A DNA stretch of 64,000 bases, from the NCBI RefSeq assembly GCF_000425485.1, contig NZ_KE384385.1:143105-207104 (forward strand). Reading direction: 5' to 3'. Of the stretch, positions 8,785-18,404 are shown piece by piece. The notes under the pieces are model-generated. The model was not told the origin of the DNA. It did not search any database and saw only the letters and a list, made by a program, of their open reading frames with translations. The position numbers and the translations under genes were made by a program. Within the stretch, counting starts at the first letter, position 1; each line of letters begins with the position of its first letter. Source of the stretch: Flavobacterium tegetincola DSM 22377. GTDB lineage: Bacteria > Bacteroidota > Bacteroidia > Flavobacteriales > Flavobacteriaceae.

Positions 8785-9729
8785 TTATTTCTCCGATAAA
8801 TGGTTCAACATATCTATCGTCATTTTCTCCAAGTCGTACTCATGTCTCCAACCCCAATCTTCCCTTGCTGATGAATCATCAATACTTGCCGGCCAACTGT
8901 CTGCAATTTTTTGACGAAAGTCTGGATTATACGTAATCTCGAATTCAGGAATGTGTTTTTTAATTTCAGCAGCAATTACTTTAGGTGTAAAACTCATAGC
9001 CGCTAAATTATAAGAAGATCGAATTTTTATTTTCTCACTTGGCGCTTGCATAATTCCAATTGTTGCTTTAATCGCATCGTCCATGTACATCATTGGCATT
9101 TTGGTTTCTTCAGATAAAAAACATTCGTATTTCTTGTCTTCCAAAGCTTTATAATAAATATCAACAGCATAATCTGTTGTTCCTCCTCCAGGAAGCGACG
9201 ACCAACTGATTAAACCTGGATAACGAATACTTCTAACATCCACACCGTAAATATTGTGGTAATATTCACACCATCTTTCACCCGATTGTTTACTGATTCC
9301 GTACACCGTAGAAGGCTCCATTATCGTATATTGTGGCGTTTGCTCCTTTGGCGTTGTCGGTCCAAAAACCGCTATAGACGAGGGCCAAAAAATCTTTTTA
9401 ATTTTTCCGGCTTTCGCCAAATTCAAAACGTGGAACAAGCTGTTCATATTCAAATCCCAGGCAAATGCAGGGTTTTTTTCAGCTGTTGCAGAAAGTAAGG
9501 CAGCCATTAAATACACCTCATCAATTTGATGCTTTTCAATTAAATTCTCAATCTGATTGTAATCCAAAGCATTTACCACTTCAAATGGTCCCGAATTGAT
9601 TACATCATTGTTCAGTTTTCTAATGTCTGAAGCAATAACATTTTCGGTTCCGTATTCTTGACGAAGCTTTTGTGTAAGCTCAGTACCAATTTGACCACAA
9701 GCTCCGATGATTAATATTTTAGTTGCCAT
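8785..9729 (-). CDS. tdh: L-threonine 3-dehydrogenase, short-chain (epimerase-like) type
   Basis: 314 residues from the ATG at 9729; the longer frame would add 27 residues lying across the -7 box. The extended short-chain dehydrogenase fold is clear: GACGQIG (9-15) binds NAD, SSIAVFG holds the catalytic Ser, and YGISK gives Tyr143 and Lys147. Length and the overall sequence resemble the threonine dehydrogenase characterised from Flavobacterium frigidimaris, which oxidises L-threonine to 2-amino-3-oxobutyrate; a ligase then yields glycine and acetyl-CoA. Other nucleotide-sugar epimerases share the fold, but the ending DSSAREDWGWRHEYDL and the PGLISW segment fit the dehydrogenase. It is a single gene with its own -7 box. 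Confidence 0.85.
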   Translation of the reverse strand: MATKILIIGACGQIGTELTQKLRQEYGTENVIASDIRKLNNDVINSGPFEVVNALDYNQIENLIEKHQIDEVYLMAALLSATAEKNPAFAWDLNMNSLFHVLNLAKAGKIKKIFWPSSIAVFGPTTPKEQTPQYTIMEPSTVYGISKQSGERWCEYYHNIYGVDVRSIRYPGLISWSSLPGGGTTDYAVDIYYKALEDKKYECFLSEETKMPMMYMDDAIKATIGIMQAPSEKIKIRSSYNLAAMSFTPKVIAAEIKKHIPEFEITYNPDFRQKIADSWPASIDDSSAREDWGWRHEYDLEKMTIDMLNHLSEK

Positions 9730-9753
9730 AATTTGCGTGTTGATTTTCGTTCG

Positions 9754-9761
9754 CAAATATA
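9754..9761 (-). promoter_or_regulatory. -7 box ahead of threonine dehydrogenase
   Basis: TATATTTG on the minus strand matches TAnnTTTG and lies 24 bases upstream of the ATG at 9729, which supports that start. Confidence 0.45.
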
Positions 9762-9839
9762 ACGTTTTCGTAAGTAAATACCGAAATGCAAAATCGTTAA
9801 TAATTCCCAATTCATAACTACAAATTAAGATAACCTCTT

Positions 9840-9847
9840 TAACTTTG
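9840..9847 (+). promoter_or_regulatory. -7 box ahead of the lipoprotein-mfd operon
   Basis: TAACTTTG matches TAnnTTTG and ends 18 bases before the ATG at 9866. It overlaps the TTG at 9845, which is therefore not the start. Confidence 0.45.
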
Positions 9848-9865
9848 TATTCTAAATTCTTACGA

Positions 9866-10453
9866 ATGAATCTTAAGTTTATTTTGTTGCTACTTCCTTC
9901 ACTATTATTGTTATCCTGTCAAGATGAGGACGCAATACGCGAAAAAGAACGCCTAAAATCGGTAGAAAAATCCCAAATTGTTTTTGCAAAAATCAATAAA
10001 GGCTGGAGTTTTGACCAACCTTCTTCAACCGAGGAAGTGCAATCCATATTGAAAAGTTGGAACCAGTGGAATGATTTCTCACGCGAATTGGAGCAAAAGC
10101 CAAAGTCGTCCATAAATGCATTTCGAAAAAAAGCAATTGCACTTTCGAAAAAAGCTGAAGCTTTGAATAATAATATTCCCGCAAAATATGACAAGCCACA
10201 AGTTAAAAGTCGAATAGCTATAATTATAACCCAGTTGCATCAATTGGATTTGTACATCAATTTAGATAAAATTCCTGCAGAAAAAGTGGTTGCCATAATT
10301 CCTAATGTGAATAAAGGGTTGCGATCTCTTGAAGCACAATTTCAAGAAATTATACGAAAAGAAAAAATTCCAGTAGAACAAGGAGAAGCCGATATGATTA
10401 GAATGCTAGACACAACGCGCGCCATTCCTTCGTCAAAACCTATACTTCCATAA
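9866..10453 (+). CDS. Lipoprotein of unknown function upstream of mfd
   Basis: 195 residues from the ATG at 9866. The N-terminus is a lipoprotein signal peptide ending in LLLLSC with QDEDA behind it. The mature part is mostly helical and charged, with GWSFDQPSSTEEVQSILKSWNQWNDF and a Leu-rich helix RIAIIITQLHQLDLYI. I do not recognise the family. The stop codon ends one base before the TTG start of mfd, so the two are translated from one message, which may matter for mfd levels rather than for a shared function. Confidence 0.8.
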   Translation: MNLKFILLLLPSLLLLSCQDEDAIREKERLKSVEKSQIVFAKINKGWSFDQPSSTEEVQSILKSWNQWNDFSRELEQKPKSSINAFRKKAIALSKKAEALNNNIPAKYDKPQVKSRIAIIITQLHQLDLYINLDKIPAEKVVAIIPNVNKGLRSLEAQFQEIIRKEKIPVEQGEADMIRMLDTTRAIPSSKPILP

Positions 10454-10454
10454 A

Positions 10455-13400
10455 TTGAGCAAGAACATTACTTCCATACAAAAACGCTATGAAAAGTCGG
10501 CAAAAATCAATCAGATTGCCGAAATTCTTGCCGTTCCTGAACAGAAAATACATCTGAAAGGATTAATTGCTTCGTCGTTATCGTTCGTGACACAAGCTAT
10601 TTTTTCAAAAACAGAAAATCCGATGTTGTTAATCTTAGACGACAAGGAATCTTCGGCTTATTATCTGAATGATTTGGAGCAGTTGATTAACGACCAAGAT
10701 GTTTTGTTTTATCCGGGTTCCTACAGAAATCCGTATCAAATTGAAGATACCGATAACGCGAATATTTTGCTTCGTGCAGAAGTATTGAACCGAATTAATT
10801 CTCGAAAGAAACCCGCTTTAATTGTCACTTATCCTGAAGCACTTTTTGAAAAAGTTGTGACTAAAAAAGAATTGGATAAAAACACATTGAAAGTTGCGGT
10901 TGGCGACCAAATTTCCATCGATTTCATTAATGAAGTTTTATTTGAATACGAATTTAAACGCGTGGATTTTATCACAGAACCTGGAGAATTTTCTGTTCGA
11001 GGTGGAATTATCGATGTATTTTCTTTTTCAAATGATTATCCGTACCGAATCGAATTTTTTGGAAATGAAGTAGAAAGCATCCGAAGTTTTGATGTGGAAA
11101 CCCAACTTTCTGTTGAAAAACAAAAGAAAATCAACATCATTCCCAACGTTGAAAATAAATTCTTTGCTGAAAATAGAGAGAGTTTTTTAGAGTACATCAA
11201 TCCGAAAACGACTATTTTTATCCACAATACAGAAGGTCTTTTTAGCAAATTAGACAAAATGTTTGAAAAAGCAGAAGTCGCTTTTGAAAAACTGAATAAA
11301 GAAATCAAGCATTCCGAACCGGAAATGCTTTATTTAAATCAAGCTTCTTTTATCAAAAAAGCACTCGATTTCTCCATTGTAGAATTGGGAAGTAAAGCCA
11401 TTTTCAGGACTAAAAAGACATTTGAATTTCACATTCAACCGCAACCTTCGTTCAACAAACAGTTTGATTTACTGTATCAGAATCTCAACGATAATTATTC
11501 AAACGGGGTAAAAAATTATCTTTTAAGTTCAAATTTGCAACAAGCGAATCGCTTTCAAGATATTTTTGCAGCGTTGAATGAAGAAGAGTTTAAAGATGCA
11601 ACCAAATCGTATGACAACATCGTGTTTCCTTTATATGAAGGTTTTATTGATGAAGAATTGCAAATCGCATGTTATACCGACCATCAGATTTTTGAGCGTT
11701 ATCATAAATTTCACATCAAAAATGGATATGCAAAAAAGCAGACAATTACTTTAAAAGAACTTAACACGTTGTCTGTTGGTGATTATGTAACCCACATTGA
11801 CCACGGAATTGGAAAGTTTGGCGGATTGCAAAAAATTCAAGTCGAAGGCAAAACGCAAGAAGCCATCAAATTGGTTTATGCAGATAACGACATTGTTTAT
11901 GTGAGTATTCACTCGTTGCACAAGATTTCAAAGTTCAATGGAAAAGATGGAACGCCTCCGAAAATATACAAATTAGGTTCGAATGCTTGGAAAGTTTTAA
12001 AACAGAAAACCAAAGCTCGAGTAAAACATATTGCATTCAATTTAATTCAATTGTATGCGAAACGTCGATTGGAAAAAGGTTTTCAATACAGTCCCGACAG
12101 TTATTTGCAGAAGGAATTGGAAAGTTCGTTCATGTACGAAGACACGCCCGACCAAGGAAAAGCGACACAAGATGTAAAGAACGACATGGAAAGTGACCGA
12201 CCAATGGACCGATTGGTTTGTGGTGACGTAGGTTTTGGAAAAACAGAAGTTGCCATTCGTGCGGCATTTAAAGCGGTTGATAATGGAAAACAAGTGGCGA
12301 TTTTAGTTCCGACCACTATTTTGGCGTACCAACATTCGCGTACTTTTTCAGAACGATTGAAAGATATGCCGGTAACGGTTGGTTATTTAAATCGATTTAG
12401 AACGGCAAAAGAAAAAGCAGAAACGCTTAAAGATTTAGCGGAAGGAAGATTAGATATCGTGATTGGAACACATCAATTGGTCAATAAAAATGTAGTATTT
12501 AAAAATCTAGGTTTGTTAATTGTTGATGAAGAACAGAAATTTGGTGTCAATGTAAAAGACAAATTAAAAACGATTTCGGCTAATATTGACACGTTGACTT
12601 TGACGGCAACTCCGATTCCGAGAACGTTGCAATTTTCATTGATGGCGGCTCGAGATTTATCCGTAATCACTACTCCTCCACCCAATCGTTATCCGATTGA
12701 AACACATGTTGTGGGATTTTCGGAAGAAATGATTCGTGATGCAGTTTCGTATGAAATTCAGCGAAACGGACAAGTGTATTTTGTCAATAATCGAATTGAA
12801 AACATCAAAGAAGTTGCTGGAATGATTCAGCGATTGGTTCCTGGAGCTCGTGTGGGAATTGGCCACGGACAAATGGACGGAAAAAAATTGGAGGAATTGA
12901 TGTTGGCTTTTATGAACGGTGATTTCGACGTTTTAGTAGCTACAACCATCATCGAAAGTGGATTAGATGTTCCGAATGCCAATACGATTTTCATCAATAA
13001 TGCGAATAATTTTGGACTTTCTGATTTGCATCAAATGCGAGGTCGTGTGGGTCGAAGTAATAAGAAAGCGTTTTGTTATTTTATTTGTCCGCCGTATTCA
13101 GCAATGACGGATGAAGCGCGAAAACGAATTCAAGCTTTGGAACAATTCAGTGAATTGGGAAGCGGTTTTAATATTGCGATGAAAGATTTGGAAATTCGAG
13201 GAGCTGGAGATTTATTAGGTGGTGAACAAAGTGGTTTTATCAATGAAATTGGTTTTGAAACCTACCAAAAAATCATGAACGAAGCCATTGAAGAATTGAA
13301 GGAAAATGAGTTTAAAGAACTGTATCCAGTCGATGAACATGCACCACCAAAACCTTTCGTTAAAGACATTCAAATTGATACAGATTTCGAATTGTTGTTT

Positions 13401-13817
13401 CCAGATGAGTACATCAACAACATTTCAGAACGCTTGAATTTATATAATGAATTGAGCTTGATTAAAGACGAAGATGCACTTTTGGCTTTTGAAATCAAAT
13501 TGGTTGACCGATTTGGACCTTTACCAAAACAAGCGCTTTCATTAATGAGTAGCATTAAAATTAAATGGATTGCAACCCGATTTGGAATTGAAAAACTAGT
13601 CATGAAACAAGGCAAAATGATTGCTTATTTTGTTTCCGACCATCAATCGGCTTATTACCAATCTAAAGAATTCACGAAGGTGTTACAGTTTGTACAAACC
13701 AATCCAAAACTAGGACGAATCAAAGAAAAGGAAACCCCAAAAGGATTGAAGTTGTTATTGACTTTTGATAATGTAAAAAGCGTGAGACGGGCTTTGGAGT
13801 TGATGGAGATGTTGTAG
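10455..13817 (+). CDS. mfd: Transcription-repair coupling factor Mfd
   Basis: 1120 residues. Mfd removes stalled RNA polymerase at DNA lesions and recruits UvrA. Domains in order: UvrB-like N-terminal region (about 1-350), the RNA-polymerase-interacting CarD-like domain (LSVGDYVTHIDHGIGKFGG, about 445), then the superfamily 2 translocase with Walker A GDVGFGKTE, DEEQ box, TATPIPRTL and the RGRVGRS motif, then the C-terminal D7 domain. Translation appears to start at a TTG, one base after the upstream stop; an in-frame stop at 10407 excludes an upstream ATG and the next Met is over 50 residues in. A diverged second copy of its last 57 codons lies at 14388-14558, beyond a toxin-antitoxin pair. 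Confidence 0.95.
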   Translation: MSKNITSIQKRYEKSAKINQIAEILAVPEQKIHLKGLIASSLSFVTQAIFSKTENPMLLILDDKESSAYYLNDLEQLINDQDVLFYPGSYRNPYQIEDTDNANILLRAEVLNRINSRKKPALIVTYPEALFEKVVTKKELDKNTLKVAVGDQISIDFINEVLFEYEFKRVDFITEPGEFSVRGGIIDVFSFSNDYPYRIEFFGNEVESIRSFDVETQLSVEKQKKINIIPNVENKFFAENRESFLEYINPKTTIFIHNTEGLFSKLDKMFEKAEVAFEKLNKEIKHSEPEMLYLNQASFIKKALDFSIVELGSKAIFRTKKTFEFHIQPQPSFNKQFDLLYQNLNDNYSNGVKNYLLSSNLQQANRFQDIFAALNEEEFKDATKSYDNIVFPLYEGFIDEELQIACYTDHQIFERYHKFHIKNGYAKKQTITLKELNTLSVGDYVTHIDHGIGKFGGLQKIQVEGKTQEAIKLVYADNDIVYVSIHSLHKISKFNGKDGTPPKIYKLGSNAWKVLKQKTKARVKHIAFNLIQLYAKRRLEKGFQYSPDSYLQKELESSFMYEDTPDQGKATQDVKNDMESDRPMDRLVCGDVGFGKTEVAIRAAFKAVDNGKQVAILVPTTILAYQHSRTFSERLKDMPVTVGYLNRFRTAKEKAETLKDLAEGRLDIVIGTHQLVNKNVVFKNLGLLIVDEEQKFGVNVKDKLKTISANIDTLTLTATPIPRTLQFSLMAARDLSVITTPPPNRYPIETHVVGFSEEMIRDAVSYEIQRNGQVYFVNNRIENIKEVAGMIQRLVPGARVGIGHGQMDGKKLEELMLAFMNGDFDVLVATTIIESGLDVPNANTIFINNANNFGLSDLHQMRGRVGRSNKKAFCYFICPPYSAMTDEARKRIQALEQFSELGSGFNIAMKDLEIRGAGDLLGGEQSGFINEIGFETYQKIMNEAIEELKENEFKELYPVDEHAPPKPFVKDIQIDTDFELLFPDEYINNISERLNLYNELSLIKDEDALLAFEIKLVDRFGPLPKQALSLMSSIKIKWIATRFGIEKLVMKQGKMIAYFVSDHQSAYYQSKEFTKVLQFVQTNPKLGRIKEKETPKGLKLLLTFDNVKSVRRALELMEML

Positions 13818-13859
13818 GTATATTTATTATATTTGTTAAAGTCATTAATTTACAAAAAG

Positions 13860-14093
13860 ATGAGTATTCAAACAGAAAAGTCGCTAGTAATTGATTTACT
13901 TCAAAACATCAATGACATTTCACTGCTTAAAAAGGTGAAGGCTTTTGTTCTGACAGAATTAAATCCTTCAAATTTAACAGAGGAACAAAAAAATGAGCTT
14001 GAAAGGAGACTTCATGGCCATCAGCATAAAGAAGATTCTGATGTTGATGCTTTTGAATTTTTAGATGCTTTAAAGGCTAAATATGAGTTATAA
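13860..14093 (+). CDS. Small antitoxin-like protein paired with a RelE/ParE toxin
   Basis: 77 residues from the ATG at 13860, which follows an A-rich stretch; the TTG at 13833 gives a longer but less likely start. The sequence is helical, with LVIDLLQNINDISLLKKVKAFV resembling N-terminal dimerisation helices of antitoxins seen in front of RelE/ParE toxins, then charged residues EEQKNELERRLH and an acidic tail that could mask the toxin. Its end overlaps the toxin start by 11 bases, the usual arrangement for antitoxin-first type II modules. No clear DNA-binding motif is seen, so autoregulation is uncertain. The pair sits between the true mfd end and a second mfd-end copy. Confidence 0.72.
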   Translation: MSIQTEKSLVIDLLQNINDISLLKKVKAFVLTELNPSNLTEEQKNELERRLHGHQHKEDSDVDAFEFLDALKAKYEL

Positions 14094-14382
14094 AAAACTC
14101 GTTATTAAATCTACAGCACCCATTGAAATAGAAAACGTAGTTGTCTTAAACACTGAAATCAGCAAGACTTTAGGTCAGCGTCTTGAAAAAAAATTAAGAA
14201 ATAGCTTCTTAAAAATTGCTGAAAATCCTGAAGGTTTTCAATTTCGACATAAGATGATTCGTATTATTTGGCTCAAAAAATTTCCTTATGGAATTTATTA
14301 TTTGTTTGATTCCGATGAAGTTTACATAATAGCATTTTGGAGTACAAGAGCAGATATTGATTCAAAAATAACGCACTTATAA
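14083..14382 (+). CDS. RelE/ParE-superfamily toxin
   Basis: 99 residues, the usual size of the family. The pattern LGQRLEKKLRNSFLKIAENPEGFQFRHKMIRIIWLKKFPYGIYYLFDSDEVYIIAFWSTR shows, in pieces, the ParE-like helix pair, the NPEGF turn, and the strands ending in FPYGIYYLFD and VYIIAFWSTR; the expected His/Arg near the end is replaced by WSTRADID, as in many ParE-like proteins. RelE members cut mRNA on the ribosome and ParE members poison gyrase; which applies here cannot be read. It overlaps its antitoxin gene. No terminator separates it from the mfd remnant just 5 bases downstream. Confidence 0.8.
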   Translation: MSYKKLVIKSTAPIEIENVVVLNTEISKTLGQRLEKKLRNSFLKIAENPEGFQFRHKMIRIIWLKKFPYGIYYLFDSDEVYIIAFWSTRADIDSKITHL

Positions 14383-14387
14383 GAAAA

Positions 14388-14558
14388 TCAGCTTATTACC
14401 AATCGAACGAATTCACGAAGGTGTTAAAGTTTGTGCAAACCAATCCAAAATTAGGACGAATCAAAGAAAAAGAAACACCTAAAGGCTTGAAGTTGTTATT
14501 GACTTTTGATAATGTAAAACCGGTTACTAGAGCTTTGGAATTAATGGAGATGTTGTAG
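14388..14558 (+). pseudogene. Second, diverged copy of the last 57 codons of mfd
   Basis: This 171-base stretch matches 13647-13817 without any gap and with about 20 differences by eye (about 88% identity); most are silent, with four amino acid changes (Lys to Asn, Gln to Lys, Ser to Pro, Arg to Thr), and the TAG stop is kept. It has no start and cannot make Mfd. It lies directly after the toxin gene. The divergence is too great for a fresh tandem duplication, so one of the two ends probably came from another strain together with the toxin-antitoxin pair. Confidence 0.93.
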
Positions 14559-14584
14559 AAATCAGCTTTTTCAAAAAATTATAG

Positions 14585-14623
14585 CACAAAAAAAGCCCCG
14601 AATTTCTCGAGGCTTCCTTTTTT
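14585..14623. terminator. Terminator between the mfd/toxin region and aspS
   Basis: Stem AAGCCcCGA / TCGaGGCTT with flanking A and T runs; works in both directions for these convergent units. Confidence 0.75.
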
Positions 14624-14635
14624 ATAAAAACTTTC

Positions 14636-16381
14636 TTACTTCAATTGAATATGCAATTCATTCAACTGTTTCTCGTCAATCATGGAAGGCGCGTCAATCA
14701 TAACATCTCTTCCTGAATTGTTTTTAGGGAAAGCAATAAAATCACGAATCGTTTCTTGACCGCCTAAAATGGCAACCAATCTATCCAATCCAAAAGCCAA
14801 ACCTCCGTGTGGTGGCGCTCCATATTGGAAAGCATCCATCAAGAATCCGAATTGTGCTTTTGCTTCTTCTTCGGTAAATCCTAAATATTTAAACATCAAG
14901 GCTTGGGTTGCTTTGTCGTGAATTCGGATGGAACCTCCACCAATTTCATTTCCGTTTAACACCATATCATAAGCATTGGCACGAACTTTTCCTGGATCGG
15001 TTTCCAATAAAGCCATATCTTCTGGTTTTGGGGATGTAAACGGGTGGTGCATTGCGTGGTAACGACCGCTTTCTTCGTCAAATTCCAATAAAGGAAAATC
15101 AACTACCCAAAGAGGTGCAAAAACCGCTGGATTTCTCAATCCCAAACGTGTTGCAAGTTCCATACGTAAAGCAGAAAGTGCCGCTCTTGTTTTATTTGCT
15201 GGACCAGAAAGTACAAAAATCATGTCGCCTTCTTTTGCATCCGTTGCTTTTGCCCAATTGGCCAAATCTTCTTGGTCGTAAAATTTATCTACCGAGGATT
15301 TATACGTTCCATTGGCTTCGCATTTTACGTAAACCATTCCGGAAGCACCTACTTGTGGACGTTTTACCCAGTCTATTAATGCATCGATTTCTTTTCGAGT
15401 ATAAGATGCACAACCAGGTGCTGCAATACCTACTACCAATTCGGCTGCATTAAATACAGGGAATTCTTTATGTTGTGCTACTTCGTTCAATTCACCAAAT
15501 TTCATATCAAAACGAATGTCTGGCTTGTCGTTTCCGTACGTTTTCATTGCATAATCGTACGTGATTCTTGGAAATTTATCTACCTCAATTCCCTTAATTT
15601 CTAACAATAAATGACGCGTCAATCCTTCAAAAATATTTAAGATATCTTCTTGTTCCACAAAAGCCATTTCGCAATCGATTTGTGTAAACTCAGGCTGTCT
15701 GTCGGCTCTTAAATCTTCGTCACGGAAACATTTCACAATTTGGAAATATTTGTCCATTCCACCTACCATCAACAATTGTTTAAAAGTTTGTGGCGATTGT
15801 GGTAACGCATAAAACTGCCCTTCATTCATACGGGAAGGAACTACAAAATCTCTCGCACCTTCTGGAGTCGATTTAATTAAGTAAGGGGTTTCCACTTCAC
15901 AAAAATCCAAGTCCGAAAGGTATTTTCTAACTTCCATCGCCACTTTATGACGGAACAACAAGCTGTTTTTTACCGGATTTCTTCTAATATCTAGGTAACG
16001 GTATTTCATTCGAATATCTTCACCACCGTCCGTTTCATCTTCAATTGTAAAAGGAGGCGTGATTGCTTGGTTTAAAACAGTCAATTCGGTAACTAAAATT
16101 TCAATTTCACCCGTTGGAATGTTCTTATTTTTCGCTTCACGCTCTATTACGGTTCCTTTAACTTGAATTACAAATTCACGACCCAGCGTTTTTGCTTTTT
16201 CAAAAACAGATTTTTCAGAGCGACTTTCGTCAAAAATCAATTGCGTAATTCCATATCGATCGCGTAAATCGACCCAATTCATGAATCCTTTATCACGTGA
16301 TTTTTGAACCCATCCAGCAAGTGTAACTTCGGTATTGATGTGTGAAGCGTTTAGTTCTCCACAATTATGACTTCTATACAT
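14636..16381 (-). CDS. aspS: Aspartate--tRNA ligase
   Basis: 581 residues from the ATG at 16381 ([10 protein letters not shown]); a frame opening at 16402 adds seven residues and is less likely, as the -7 box lies just beyond. The bacterial layout is complete: N-terminal OB-fold anticodon-binding domain ([22 protein letters not shown]), class II catalytic core with motif 2 ([18 protein letters not shown]), an inserted GAD domain in the middle, and motif 3 ([14 protein letters not shown]). It charges tRNA-Asp in the cytoplasm. It appears to be a single-gene unit. Confidence 0.97.
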   Translation of the reverse strand: MYRSHNCGELNASHINTEVTLAGWVQKSRDKGFMNWVDLRDRYGITQLIFDESRSEKSVFEKAKTLGREFVIQVKGTVIEREAKNKNIPTGEIEILVTELTVLNQAITPPFTIEDETDGGEDIRMKYRYLDIRRNPVKNSLLFRHKVAMEVRKYLSDLDFCEVETPYLIKSTPEGARDFVVPSRMNEGQFYALPQSPQTFKQLLMVGGMDKYFQIVKCFRDEDLRADRQPEFTQIDCEMAFVEQEDILNIFEGLTRHLLLEIKGIEVDKFPRITYDYAMKTYGNDKPDIRFDMKFGELNEVAQHKEFPVFNAAELVVGIAAPGCASYTRKEIDALIDWVKRPQVGASGMVYVKCEANGTYKSSVDKFYDQEDLANWAKATDAKEGDMIFVLSGPANKTRAALSALRMELATRLGLRNPAVFAPLWVVDFPLLEFDEESGRYHAMHHPFTSPKPEDMALLETDPGKVRANAYDMVLNGNEIGGGSIRIHDKATQALMFKYLGFTEEEAKAQFGFLMDAFQYGAPPHGGLAFGLDRLVAILGGQETIRDFIAFPKNNSGRDVMIDAPSMIDEKQLNELHIQLK

Positions 16382-16399
16382 TATCAAAATTTTAGACTG

Positions 16400-16407
16400 C
16401 AAAAATA
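16400..16407 (-). promoter_or_regulatory. -7 box ahead of aspS
   Basis: TATTTTTG on the minus strand matches TAnnTTTG, 18 bases upstream of the aspS ATG. Confidence 0.45.
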
Positions 16408-16522
16408 GTGTTTTGTTTTAAATTAAGAACGTATGAAGATTCACTAATCGTTTTAGAAAAGTGGAAGGAATCAAAAATTTAATTGAAAATACGTTTTCGG
16501 AAGGAAAAAGAAGTTCATTTAT

Positions 16523-16556
16523 AAAAAATCTACTTCAGTTTACACTAAAGTAGATT
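16523..16556 (-). terminator. Terminator after the lipoprotein gene at 16608
   Basis: On the minus strand AATCTACTT / AAGTAGATT enclose a 12-base loop and are followed by a T run. It ends the transcript coming from 17153. Confidence 0.7.
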
Positions 16557-16607
16557 CAATTCTATTTACTGAAACGATGCAATAATTGCATGAAAAATTT
16601 TGCTTTT

Positions 16608-17153
16608 TTATTTTAATTCTAATTTCACATTTACAATAGTTTCATTGTAAAAAAGATTTAAAGAAACAGGTTTTGTTCCTGCAGGTAATTTAAACGTATT
16701 ACCGTTTGTCGTTTTAGTTTCATCAGCATCTGCACTAACATAGTTATATTTGTCGTGCGAAATTTTTGATCCATTGTCTAAAAGCAATCTGAATTTTGAA
16801 AGATCCAATTGAATATATCCTCCTTTTGCTATTGGGTTTTTATTAGTCAATTCGACATCATAAGACATTTCAATACCCGTAATTTTTCCGTCAGGATTCG
16901 ATAATTCAATCGCTTTTAAATTGGTAAGTTTTACGGAAGCTTCTTTATCTTTTCCAAGTAAAACAAGATCTGGAGTTGCTGTTACTAAAAATGTTTTGGG
17001 CTGTGATGCAGTCTCAGCTTCTGGAGTGGAGTTATTTCCTTCTAATGCCGTATTTTCTGTAGTTTTAGTTTCCACAGTACTTTCACTTTTCTTACAAGAA
17101 TTCAAAGAAATCAATCCAGATACTAAAACCGATGCAATAAATAGTTTTTTCAT
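16608..17153 (-). CDS. Lipoprotein of unknown function
   Basis: 181 residues. The signal peptide ends in the lipobox LNSC (Cys20), followed by KKSESTVETKTTEN, a low-complexity Thr/Glu-rich linker to about residue 55. The mature domain (about 58-181) is rich in beta strands, such as GIEMSYDVELTNKNPIAKGGYIQLDLSKFRL in two or more strands and VSLNLFYNETIVNVKLEL at the end, suggesting an immunoglobulin-like sandwich. No family was recognised. It stands alone, with its own terminator, and is divergent from the TlpA-like gene. Confidence 0.78.
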   Translation of the reverse strand: MKKLFIASVLVSGLISLNSCKKSESTVETKTTENTALEGNNSTPEAETASQPKTFLVTATPDLVLLGKDKEASVKLTNLKAIELSNPDGKITGIEMSYDVELTNKNPIAKGGYIQLDLSKFRLLLDNGSKISHDKYNYVSADADETKTTNGNTFKLPAGTKPVSLNLFYNETIVNVKLELK

Positions 17154-17354
17154 ATTTTTATGTTTTGTAGTAAATTTATATCAAATAATTTTTCATTAAG
17201 ATAAATTATCATTAACAAATTGGAAATTTAATACATTTAATGTCCTAAATTATAGTTGCAATTGCAATTCCTCTACTATAAATAATAAGGTTGAATACTG
17301 TACGTGTACTTTAAATTGATTTTAAAAAATTTCGCTACCAAAACATAAAAAAAC

Positions 17355-17362
17355 TATATTTG
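17355..17362 (+). promoter_or_regulatory. -7 box ahead of the TlpA-like gene
   Basis: TATATTTG matches TAnnTTTG and ends 28 bases before the ATG at 17391. Confidence 0.45.
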
Positions 17363-17390
17363 ATATTATAAAAATCAATACTTCTATTTT

Positions 17391-18386
17391 ATGAAAATAA
17401 TTATAACAGGAATTTTACTTACAGTCCTTTCCGTTTCGGCTTTCGCCCAAAAAAACTATGTGACTTTTGAAGCTAAAATTGATAATAAAAACGGCGACAA
17501 ACTGTACATATTAGGTCCAAATAAGTTTAAAAAAGAATTTACTTTGAACAACTCAGGCCGCTTTCAAGATACGTTGAAAGTAACTGAGGGAATGTACCGT
17601 TTGAGTGATGGCGTTGAAAACACGTCTCTTTTTCTGAGAAATGGAATGGATTTAAATTTAAAGATGGATGCCAAAGAATTTGACGAAAGTATTGTGTATG
17701 CAGGAAAAGGCGCGAAAGAAAATAATTTCTTAGCACAAAAAGCATTATTAGACGAGAATTTCAGCTTTGATGAAATGCTAAAAGCAGATGAAAGTACTTT
17801 TGAAAAAATGGCTGTTGATAAACAACAAAGCGACCTAAAGCGACTGAAGGATGCTAAATTAGATCCAGCCTTTACCACTTTGCACAGCACTGAAATTACT
17901 AATTCTTTAAAAGGATTAAAGCACTATTATAAAGAGGAATTGGCCATCCGAAAGCTAAATAATACAGCTTCTCCTACTTTTAATTATGAAAATCACAAAG
18001 GCGGCACCACCAAATTAGAAGATTTACGTGGAAAATATGTTTATGTAGATGTTTGGGCTACGTGGTGTGGGCCTTGTATCGCTGAAATTCCCTCATTGAA
18101 AAAAGTGGAACAACAATTCCACGGTAAAAATATCGAATTTGTAAGCATTTCAATTGACACCAAAAGAGATTATGAGAAGTGGAAAAAATTTGTAGTTACT
18201 AAAGAATTAGGCGGCATTCAACTTGTAGCCGATAACGACTGGAATTCAGATTTTGTAAAAGCGTACGGAATTACTGGAATTCCGCGATTCATTTTAATTG
18301 ATCCGCAAGGAACTATTATTAACGCAAGTGCTGATCGTCCTTCAAACCCTGCGTTAACCGCATTACTGGAAACATTAGTTAAGTAA
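17391..18386 (+). CDS. TlpA/ResA-like thiol-disulfide oxidoreductase
   Basis: 331 residues. A signal peptide ends near AFAQ, so the protein works in the periplasm, perhaps outer membrane facing. Residues about 20-110 form a beta-rich N-terminal domain (DUF4369-like) common in Bacteroidetes TlpA proteins. The thioredoxin domain (about 195-331) has WATWCGPC with Cys226 and Cys229, then the cis-Pro loop GIPRFILID. Such proteins reduce disulfides in apocytochromes or other exported proteins. No cytochrome maturation genes are nearby, so the partner is unknown. It has its own -7 box and terminator. Confidence 0.88.
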   Translation: MKIIITGILLTVLSVSAFAQKNYVTFEAKIDNKNGDKLYILGPNKFKKEFTLNNSGRFQDTLKVTEGMYRLSDGVENTSLFLRNGMDLNLKMDAKEFDESIVYAGKGAKENNFLAQKALLDENFSFDEMLKADESTFEKMAVDKQQSDLKRLKDAKLDPAFTTLHSTEITNSLKGLKHYYKEELAIRKLNNTASPTFNYENHKGGTTKLEDLRGKYVYVDVWATWCGPCIAEIPSLKKVEQQFHGKNIEFVSISIDTKRDYEKWKKFVVTKELGGIQLVADNDWNSDFVKAYGITGIPRFILIDPQGTIINASADRPSNPALTALLETLVK

Positions 18387-18404
18387 CAAAAACGTTCCAC
18401 ATAT

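Noticed and set aside
15052..15453. 133-codon open frame opposite aspS
   Set aside because: It is the antisense shadow of the highly conserved aspS catalytic region.
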